64,000 bases of DNA from Sinonovacula constricta (taxonomy: Eukaryota; Mollusca; Bivalvia; Cardiida; Solecurtidae). Made by a program: the position numbers and the translations under genes. Where the stretch lies: positions 28,410,192 to 28,474,191 of the forward strand of contig CM017563.1 in assembly GCA_007844125.1 (NCBI GenBank), written 5' to 3'. Of this stretch, positions 12,946 to 64,000 are shown piece by piece (position 1 is the stretch's first letter; the number at the start of each line of letters is the position of its first letter). The notes under the pieces are model-generated. The model did not search any database and was not told the origin of the DNA. It worked only from the letters and a program-made list of their open reading frames with translations.

Positions 12946-13389
12946 ATGTCAATATATAGACTATTAATTATTTTCTGTTTGTGTAATTTTGGCAAGATGT
13001 GTCCCTAGAAATAGCTGTAAAGTTTAAATATAGATCTAACTGCAATAAATTGTTTCGAAGTTTCGGGCCTGTTTCTTCGATAGAAGGAACGTTGCTATGA
13101 TTGGTCAAACTATATTAACTAACTCAATTCATTTGACATTTTTCATGGCTTACTTGATCGAGATTTTTTTCATCGAGATCGCAATTTTATGACGTGTTAA
13201 TATAAAAAAAGAAATGTACATGTACTATTATGCGTAATTTGTATAAATCCAATACCGACCATACGGGAGGCAATTACATGAAAAAACTGCAAAGTAGTTT
13301 AACGTTAGCTAGGTAAACGTCGGACGAATAGTTATCTGAAGACAGCGTTTTGTGATGGGGTACAGTTGGTCAAAATATTGGTAATGGTC

Positions 13390-13560
13390 CTCAACCCCAA
13401 CCGTTGATCGAATTGGTTCGAGTTCAAGTCAGGGTTAGCACTTCACACGGTAGATTGTTTCAGTTGTCCTGCGCTGCGCTAGGCCGGTGGCTCCACCTGG
13501 ACAGTCTACCACTCCACCAACCGAACCCGGACGGCGCCATACGACGTTGTATAATAAAGG
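13390..13560 (+). mobile_element. Diverged tRNA-type SINE copy
   Basis: A degenerate B box (GGTTCGAGTTC) at about 13418-13428 is followed by a body resembling the 1514 SINE (TGTCCTGCGCTGCG, CCGGTGG and CTCCACCAA). It lies just downstream of the VWDE-like stop codon, inside or next to its 3' UTR, in opposite orientation. Confidence 0.5.
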
Positions 13561-13585
13561 ACCGAACAAAATTCTGTATATGTAT

Positions 13586-13591
13586 TTTAAT
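13586..13591 (-). other. Candidate poly(A) signal of the VWDE-like gene (ATTAAA)
   Basis: The common variant hexamer ATTAAA on the minus strand lies about 77 bases after the stop codon. No AATAAA is closer. Cleavage position is not determinable here. Confidence 0.35.
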
Positions 13592-13667
13592 AAAAAGGAT
13601 GTTTTTTTCAAATTTCCAGTAGTTTCCTTTTATAGTAAGCGCCTTTACTGCACCCTGATGTCACCAT

Positions 13668-55453
<41,786 letters not shown>

Positions 55454-55482
55454 CTGATTGTACATTTATGAATAAAATTAAC

Positions 55483-55775
<293 letters not shown>

Positions 55776-55849
55776 ACAAAAAACAACATCAACTAGGACG
55801 ATGACGGTGATCGTGGGTTGGGTGGGTCGGCTAGCTACATGTATTTAGT

Positions 55850-58800
55850 TTCTCGGACTGTCAATCGTTCAATTAGATTTTCAATCAGGCAGTTGTTCAT
55901 TTAGTCGGTCGTTTAATTAGAAAGTCGTTTTGTCAGGCAGACGTTCAATCAGTCGATTGCTTAATCAGACAGTTATTCAGTCAGACAGTCATTCAATCAG
56001 CCAATAATTAAATCAGACAATCGATCAATCAGCCGTTCATTCAATCAGTCAGTCGTTCAATAGGTCTGTCGTTCAATCAGACTGTCGTTCAATTAGTCGT
56101 TAAATCAGACAGTCCTTCATTTAGCCAGTCTTACGTCATTCAATCAGACAGTAGTTCAATCACATCGTCGTTCAGTCGGTCAGCCTGTAGGTCAGTCTGT
56201 CTGCCAGTCTGTAGGTCAGTCAGTCAGTCTGTCTGCCAATCTTTAGGTCAATCAGTCAATCAGCCAGTCAGTCAGTCTGCCAGTCTGTAGGTCACTCAGT
56301 CAGTCAGTCAGTCAGTCTGCCAGTCTGTAGGTTAGTGGGTATGCCAGTCGGTAGGTCAATCAGTCTGTAAGTCTGTAGGTCAGTCAGTCTGCCAGACTTT
56401 AGGTCAGTCAGTTTGTCTGTCAGTCTGTAGGTCAGTCAGTCTGCCGGTCTGTAGGTCAGTCAGTCTGTCAGTCTGTAGGTCAGTCAGTCTGCCTGTTTGT
56501 AGGTCAGTCAGTCTGCCAGTCTGTAGGTCAGTCAGTCTGCCGGTCTGTAAGTCAGTCAGTCTGTCAGTCTGTAGGTCAGTCAGTCTGCCAGTCTGTAGGT
56601 CAGTCAGTCTGCCTGTTTGCAGGTCAGTCAGTCTGCCTGTTTGTAGGTCAGTCAGTCTGTCCGTCTGTAGGTCAGTCAGTCTGTAGGTCAGTCAGTCTGC
56701 CGGTCTGTAAGTCAGTCAGTCTGTCAGTCTGTAGGTCAGTCAGTCTGCCGGTCTAAAGGTCCATCAGTCTGCCTGTTTGTAGGTCAGTCAGTCTGTCTGC
56801 CAGTCTGTATGTCAGTCAGTCAGTGTGCCAGTCTGTAGGTCATTCAGTCAGTCTGCCAGTCTGTAGGTCAATCAGTCAGTCTGCCAGTCTGTAGGTCAGT
56901 CAGTCTGTCTGCCAGTCTGTAGGTCAGTCAGTCTGTCTGCCAGTTTGTAGGTCAGTCAGTCAGTGTGCCACTCTGTAGGTCAGTCAGTCTGTCTGCCAGA
57001 CTGTAGGTCAGTCAGTCTGTCAGTCTGTAGGTCAGTCAGTCTGTCAGTCTGTAGGTCAGTCAGTCTGTCAGTCTGTCTGCCAGACTGTAGGTCAGTCAGT
57101 CTGTCTGCCAGTCTGTAGGTCAGTCAGTCAGTCTGCCAGTCTGTAGGTCAGTCAGTCTGTCTGCCAGACTGTAGGTCAGTCAGTCAGTCTGCCAGTCTGT
57201 AGGTCAGTCAGTCTAACTGCCAGTCTGTAGGTCAGTCAGTCTGTCTGACAGTCTGTAGGTCAGTCAGTCAGTGTGCCAGTCTGTAGGTCAGTCAGTCTGT
57301 CTGCCAGTCTGTAGGTCAGTCAGTCAGTCTGTCAGTCGGTAGGTCAGTCAGTCTGCCAGTCTGTAGGTCAGTCAGATGGTCTGCCAGTCTTTAGGTCAGT
57401 CAGTCTGTCTGCCAGTCTGTAGGTCAGTCAGTACGTCTGCCAGTCTGTAGGTCAGTCAGTCTGCCAGTCTGTAAGTCAGTCAGTCTGTCAGTCTGTAGGT
57501 AAGTCAGTCTGCCAGTCTGTAGGTCAGTCAGTCTGCCTGTTTGAAGGTCAGTCAGTCTGCCAGTCTTTAGGTATGTCAGTCTGCCGGTCTGTAAGTCAGT
57601 CAGTCTGTCAGTCTGTAGGTCAGTCAGTCTGCCATTCTGTAGGTCAGTCAGTCTGCCTGTTTGTAGGTCAGTCAGTCTGCCTGTTTGTAGGTCAGTCAGT
57701 CTGTCAGTCTGTATGTCAGTCAGTCTTCCAGTCTGTAGGTCAGTCAGTCAGTCTGCCAGTCTGTAGGTCAGTCAGTCTGTCTGCCATTCTGTAGGTCAGT
57801 CAGTCAGTGTGCCAGTCTGTAGGTCAGTCAGTCAGTCTGCCAGTCTGTAGGTCAGTCAGTCTGCCAGTCTGTAGGTAAGTCAGTCTGTCTGCCAGTCTTT
57901 AAGTTAGTCAGATGGTCTGCCAGTCTGTAGGTCAGTCAGATGGTCTGCCAGTCTGTAGGTCAGTCTGTCTGCCAGACTGTAGGTCAGTCAGATGGTCTGC
58001 CAGTCTTTAGGTCAGTCAGATGGTCTGCCAGTCTTTAGGTCAGTCAGATGGTCTGCCAGTCTGTAGGTCAGTCAGATGGTCTGCCAGTCTGTAGGTCAGC
58101 GTGTCTGCCAGTCTGTAGGTCAGTCAGATGGTCTGCCAGTCTGTAGGTCAGTCAGATGGTCTGCCAGTCTGTAGGTCAGTCAGATGGTCTGCCAGTCTGT
58201 AGGTCAGTCAGCCAGTGTGCCAGTTTGTAGGTCAGTCAGTCTGTCTGCCAGACTGTAGGTCAGTCAGTCTGTGTGCCAGTCTGTAGGTCAGTCAGTCAGT
58301 CTGCCAGTCTGTAGGTCAGTCAGTCTGTCTGCCAGACTGTAGGTCAGTCAGTCAGTCTGCCAGTCTGTAGGTCAGTCAGTCTAACTGCCAGTCTGTAGGT
58401 CAGTCAGTCTGTCTGACAGTCTGTAGGTCAGTCAGTCAGTGTGCCCGTCTGTAGGTCAGTCAGTCTGTCTGCCAGTCTGTAGGTCAGTCAGTCAGTCTGT
58501 CAGTCTGTAGGTCAGTCAGTCTGCCAGTCTGTAGGTCAGTCAGATGGTCTGCCAGTCTTTAGGTCAGTCAGTCTGTCTGCCAGTCTGTAGGTCAGTCAGT
58601 CCGTCTGCCAGTCTGTAGGTCAGTCAGTCTGCCAGTCTGTAAGTCAGTCAGTCTGTCAGTCTGTAGGTCAGTCAGTCTGCCAGTCTGTAGGTCAGTCAGT
58701 CTGCCTGTTTGTAGGTCAGTCAGTCTGCCAGTCTGTAGGTCAGTCAGTCTGCCGGTCTGTAAGTCAGTCTGTAGGTCAGTCTGTAGGTCAGTCAGTCTGC

Positions 58801-61800
58801 CATTCTGTAGGTCAGTCAGTCTGCCTGTTTGTAGGTCAGTCAGTCTGCCTGTTTGTAGGTCAGTCAGTCTGTCAGTCTGTATGTCAGTCAGTCTTCCAGT
58901 CTGTAGGTCAGTCAGTCAGTCAGTCTGCCAGTCTGTAGGTCAGTCAGTCTGTCTGCCAGTCTGTAGGTCAGTCAGTCAGTGTGCCAGTCTGTAGGTCAGT
59001 CAGTCAATCAGTCTGCCAGTCTGTAGGTCAGTCAGTCTGCCAGTCTGTAGGTAAGTCAGTCTGTCTGCCAGTCTTTAAGTTAGTCAGATGGTCTGCCAGT
59101 CTGTAGGTCAGTCAGATGGTCTGCCAGTCTGTAGGTCAGTCAGATGGTCTGCCAGTCTGTAGGTCAGCGTGTCTGCCAGTCTGTAGGTCAGTCAGATGGT
59201 CTGCCAGTCTGTAGGTCAGTCAGACGGTCTGCCAGTCTGTAGGTCAGTCAGATGGTCTGCCAGTCTGTAGGTCAGTCAGTCAGTGTGCCAGTCTGTAGGT
59301 CAGTCAGTCTGTCTGCCAGACTGTAGGTCAGTCAGTCTGTCTGCCAGACTGTAGGTCAGTCAGTCCGTGTGCCACTCTGTAGGTCAGTCAGTCTGTGTGC
59401 CAGTCTGTAGGTCAGTCAGTCAGTCTGCCAGTCTGTAGGTCAGTCAGTCTGTCTGCCAGACTGTAGGTCAGTCAGTCAGTCTGCCAGTCTGTAGGTCAGT
59501 CAGTCTAACTGCCAGTCTGTAGGTCAGTCAGTCTGTCTGACAGTCTGTAGGTCAGTCAGTCAGTGTGCCAGTCTGTAGGTCAGTCAGTCTGCCGGTCTGT
59601 AAGTCAGTCTGTAGGTCAGTCTGTAGGTCAGTCAGTCTGCCATTCTGTAGGTCAGTCAGTCTGCCAGTTTGCAGGTCAGTCAGTCTGCCTGTTTGTAGGT
59701 CAGTCAGTCTGTCAGTCTGTATGTCAGTCAGTCTTCCAGTCTGTAGGTCAGTCAGTCAGTCTGCCAGTCTGTAGGTCAGTCAGTCTGTCTGCCAGTCTGT
59801 AGGTCAGTCAGTCAGTGTGCCAGTCTGCAGGTCAGTCAGTCAATCAGTCTGCCAGTCTGTAGGTCAGTCAGTCTGCCAGTCTGTAGGTAAGTCAGTCTGT
59901 CTGCCAGTCTTTAAGTTAGTCAGATGGTCTGCCAGTCTGTAGGTCAGTCAGATGGTCTGCCAGTCTGTAGGTCAGTCAGATGGTCTGCCAGACTGTAGGT
60001 CAGTCAGATGGTCTGCCAGTCTTTAGGTCAGTCAGATGGTCTGCCATTCTTTAGGTCAGTCCGATGGTCTGCCAGTCTGTAGGTCAGTCAGATGGTCTGC
60101 CAGTCTGTAGGTCAGCGTGTCTGCCAGTCTGTAGGTCAGTCAGATGGTCTGCCAGTCTGTAGGTCAGTCAGATGGTCTGCCAGTCTGTAGGTCAGTCAGA
60201 TGGTCTGCCAGTCTGTAGGTCAGTCAGTCAGTGTGCCAGTCTGTAGGTCAGTCAGTCTGTCTGCCAGACCGTAGGTCAGTCAGTCTGTCTGCCAGACTGT
60301 AGGTCAGTCAGTCTGTGTGCCACTCTGTAGGTCAGTCAGTCTGTGTGCCAGTCTGTAGGTCAGTCAGTCAGTCTGCCAGTCTGTAGGTCAGTCAGTCTGT
60401 CTGCCAGACTGTAGGTCAGTCAGTCAGTCTGCCAGTCTGTAGGTCAGTCAGTCTAACTGCCAGTCTGTAGGTCAGTCAGTCTGTCTGACAGTCTGTAGGT
60501 CAGTCAGTCAGTGTGCCAGTCTGTAGGTCAGTCAGTCTGTCTGCCAGTCTGTAGGTCAGTCAGTCAGTCTGTCAGTCTGTAGGTCAGTCAGATGGTCTGT
60601 CAGTCTGTAGGTCAGTCAGTCTGCCAGTCTGTAGGTCAGTCAGATGGTCTGCCAGTCTTAAGGTCAGTCAGTCAGTCTGTCAGTCTGTAGGTCAGTCAGA
60701 TGGTCTGTCAGTCTGTAGGTCAGTCAGTCTGCCAGTCTGTAGGTCAGTCAGATGGTCTGCCAGTCTGTAGGTCAGTCAGATGGTCTGTCAGTCTGTAGGT
60801 CAGTCAGTCTGCCAGTCTGTAGGTCAGACAGATGGTCTGCCAGTCTTAAGGTCAGTCAGTCTGTCTGCCAGTCTGTAGGTCAGTCAGTCCGTCTGCCAGT
60901 CTGTAGGTCAGTCAGTCTGCCAGTCTGTAAGTCAGTCAGTCTGTCAGTCTGTAGGTCAGTCAGTCTGCCAGTCTGTAGGTCAGTCAGTCTGCCTGTTTGT
61001 AGGTCAGTCAGTCTGCCAGACTGTAGGTCAGTCAGTCTGCCGGTCTATAAGTCTGTCAGTCTGTAGGTCAGTCAGTCTGCCATTCTGTAGGTCAGACAGT
61101 CTGCCTGTTTGTAGGTCAGTCAGTCTGCCTGTTCGTAGGTCAGTCAGTCTGTCAGTCTGTATGTCAGTCAGTCTTCCAGTCTGTAGGTCAGTCAGTCAGT
61201 CTGCCAGTCTGTAGGTCAGTCAGTCTGTCTGCCAGTCTGTAGGTCAGTCAGTCAATGTGCCAGTCTGTAGGTCAGTCAGTCAGTCTGCCAGTCTGTAGGT
61301 CAGTCAGTCTGCCAGTCTGTAGGTAAGTCAGTCTGTCTGCCAGTCTTTAAGTTAGTCAGATGGTCTGCCAGTCTGTAGGTCAGTCAGATGGTCTGCCAGT
61401 CTGTAGGTCAGTCTGTCTGCCAGACTGTAGGTCAGTCAGATGGTCTGCCAGTCTGTAGGTCAGTCAGATGGTCTGCCAGTCTGTAGGTCAGTCAGATGGT
61501 CTGCCAGTCTGTAGGTCAGTCAGATGGTCTGCCAGTCTGTAGGTCAGTCAGATAGTCTGCCAGTCTGAAGGTCAGTCAGTCTGCCAGTCTGTAGGTCAGT
61601 CATTTAGTCTGCCAGTCTGTAAATTAGACAGTCTGCAAGTCTGTACGTCAGTCACTCAGTCAGGCAGTAGGTCAGTCGGTAGGGAAGTGGGTCAGTCGCT
61701 CATTTAGTCGGCAGGTCAGTAGGTCAGTCAGACAGTCTGCCGGTCTGTAGGTCAGTCATTAAATCAGCCTGCCAGTCTGTAGGTCAGTCAAACGGTTAGT

Positions 61801-64000
61801 AGGGCAGTAAATCAGTCACTCAGTCAGACAGTTGGTAGTGCAGTAAGTCAGTCACTCAGTCAAACAGTTGGTAGGGCAGTAAGTCAGTCACACAGTCAGA
61901 CAGTAGGTCAGTCGGTGGGGCAGAAGTCAGTTACTCAGTTAGTCGGTAGGTCACTAGGTCAGTCACTAAGTCAGTCAGAAGGTCCGTCCGTAGGTCAGTC
62001 AGTCAGCCAGTCTGTAGGTCAGTCAGTCTGTCTTCCACTATGTAGATCATTCAGACGGTCTGCCAGTCTGGAGGGCAGTCAGTAATTATGCCGATCTGTA
62101 GGAAAGTCATATTGTCTACCAGTCTGTAAGTCAGTCAGTCTGCCAGTCTGTAGGTCAGTCAGTCAGTGGGTCAGTCGGTAGGTCAGTAGGTCAGTCAGAC
62201 AGTCTGCCAGTCTGTAGGTCAGTCAGTTAATCAGCCTGCCAGACTGTCGGTCAGTCCGTCTTCCAGTCAGTAGGTCAGTCAATTTGCCAATCAGTTTGGC
62301 TGACAGTCTGTAGGTCAGTCAGATGGTCTGCCAGTCTGTAGGTCAGTCAGATGGTCTGCCAGTCTGTAGGTCAGTCAGATGGTCTGCCAGTCTGTAGGTC
62401 AGTCAGATGGTCTGCCAGTCTGTAGGTCAGTCAAATGGTCTGCCAGTCTGTAGGTCAGTCTGTCTGCCAGACTGTAGGTCAGTCAGATGGTCTGCCAGTC
62501 TTTAGGTCAGTCAGATGGTCTGCCTGTCTGTAGGTCAGTCAGATGATCTGCCAGTCTGTAGGTCAGTCAGATGGTCTGCCAGTCTGTAGGTCAGATGGTC
62601 TGCCAATATGTAGGTCAGTTAAATGGTCTGCCAGTCTGTAGGTCTGTCAGATGGTCTGCCAGTCTGTAGGTCAGTCAGATGGTCTGCCAGTCTGTAGGTC
62701 AGTCAGATGGTTTGCCAGTCTGTAGGTCAGTCAAATGGTCTGCCAGTCTGTAAGTCAGCGTGTCTGCCAGTCTGTAGGTCAGTCAGATGGTCTGCCAGTC
62801 TGTAGGTCAGTCAAATGATCTGCCAGTCTGTAAGTCAGCGTGTCTGCCAGTCTGTAGGTCAGTCAGATGGTCTGCTAGTCTGTAGGTCAGTCAGATGGTC
62901 TGCCAGCCTGTAGGTCATTCAGATGGTCTGCCAGTTTGTAGGTCAATCAGATGGTCTGCCAGTCTGTAGGTCAGTCTGTCTGCCAGACTTTAGGTCAGTC
63001 AGATGGTCTGCCAGTCTGTAGGTCAGTAACTCAGTCTGCCAATCTGTAAGTCAGCCAGTCTGCCAGTCTGTAGGTCAGTCACTCAGTAAGTCAGTAGGCC
63101 AGTCACTCAGTCAGTCAGCCTGTCGGTAGGTCAGTCGGACAGTCTGTCAGTATGTAGGTCAGTCAGTTAATCAGCCTGCCAGTTTGTAGGTCAGTCAGTC
63201 TGTAGGTCAGTCAGTCTGCCAGTCTGTAGGTCAGTCACTAAGGCAATCAGTAGGTTAGTCGGTGTGGCAGTAAGTCAATTACTCAGTCAGTCAGTGGGTC
63301 AGTCAGTCAGTCTGCGGTCTGTAGGTCAGTCATTCTGTCTGCCAGTCTGTAGGTCAGTCAGTCAGTATGCCAGTCTGTAGGTCAGTCAGTCAGTCTGCCA
63401 GTTTGTAGGTCAGTCAGTCAGTCTGCGGTCTGTAGGTCAGTCAGTCAGTCTGCCAGTCTGTAGGTCAGTCAGTCCGTCTACCAGTCCTTAGGTTGACCAG
63501 TCTGTCTGCCAGTCTGTAGGTCAGTCAGTCGGTCTGCCAGTCTGTAGGTCAGTCAGTCGGTCTGCCAGTCTTTAGGTCAGCCAGTCTGTCTGACAGTTTG
63601 TAGGTCACTCAGTCAGTATGTCAGTATTTAGGTCGGTCCGTCTGCCAGTCTGTAGATCAGTCAGTCCGTCTGCCAGTATGTAGGTCAGTCAGTCGGTCTG
63701 CCAGTCTTTAGGTCAGTCAGATGGTCTGCCAGTCTGTAGGTCAGTCAGATGGTCTGCCAGTCTGTAGGTCAGTCAAATGGTCTGCCAGTCTGTAAGTCAG
63801 CGTGTCTGCCAGTCTGTAGGTCAGTCAGATGGTCTGCCAGTCTGTAGGTCAGTCAAATGGTCTGCCAGTCTGTAAGTCAGCGTGTCTGCCAGTCTGTAGG
63901 TCAGTCAGATGGTCTGCTAGTCTGTAGGTCAATCAGATGGTCTGCCAGCCTGTAGGTCAGTCAGATGGTCTGCCAGTTTGTAGGTCAATCAGATGGTCTG
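55850..64000. repeat. CAGT-based tandem array with 20-, 24- and 28-bp units, running off the window
   Basis: From about 56170 the unit is CTGCCAGTCTGTAGGTCAGT plus CAGT (24), with a CAGATGGT variant (28) and shorter ones. 55850-56170 is a diverged border with TCAGTCGTTCAATCAGAC. The array still continues at 64000. Serine/valine/cysteine-rich open frames inside it are artefacts. Confidence 0.96.

Noticed and set aside
57573..61066. Ser/Val/Cys/Gln-rich open frames (up to 104 codons)
   Set aside because: Artefacts of the CAGT-based satellite.

Overview
The window is eukaryotic, AT-rich and intron-rich. It looks like a mollusc, probably a bivalve. Coding DNA is only about 3.7 kb of 64 kb, split into short exons with GT-AG introns. 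The interspersed repeats include tRNA-headed SINEs and a 'CGCTCACCTGAG'-type element that I recall as common in bivalves. The species assignment is inference; no database could be searched.

Two protein-coding genes are supported and they converge tail to tail. On the + strand, the last three coding exons of a Wnt gene, best read as WNT11, lie at 755-3794. On the - strand, 21 consecutive exons from 55453 down to 13668 encode about 1,001 residues of a secreted von Willebrand factor D and EGF domain protein (VWDE-like). Visible domain order is: D8C cysteine domain, a short cysteine-rich spacer, two uncharacterised modules, a VWD domain, one EGF-like domain, a further extracellular region, a Thr/Pro linker and an unusual 10-cysteine C-terminal tail with a stop codon. 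All 20 intron phases agree between neighbouring exons. The 5' ends of both genes lie outside the window.

Most of the window is repetitive. Tandem arrays of different unit length sit in the intergenic gap and in separate introns of the VWDE-like gene: about 65 bp (6.77-7.33 kb), 21 bp (7.74-9.24 kb), about 27-30 bp degenerate (17.7-18.5 kb), 34 bp (19.3-26.4 kb, about 208 copies), 30 bp (27.3-28.4 kb), 46 bp (32.6-33.6 kb, 21 copies), 25 bp (38.8-42.4 kb, about 144 copies), 28 bp (50.5-53.9 kb) and a CAGT-based 20/24/28 bp array from 55.9 kb to the window end. Almost all long open frames, including one of 442 codons, are these arrays read through and are not genes.

Dispersed elements fill part of the remainder: several tRNA-derived SINE copies, two anonymous families (R1 with 3 copies, R2 with 3 copies), one element with short inverted ends and one foldback palindrome. 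The 46-bp array is an expansion of a segment inside an R2 copy. I found no CRISPR array, rRNA, functional tRNA, viral gene or reverse transcriptase.
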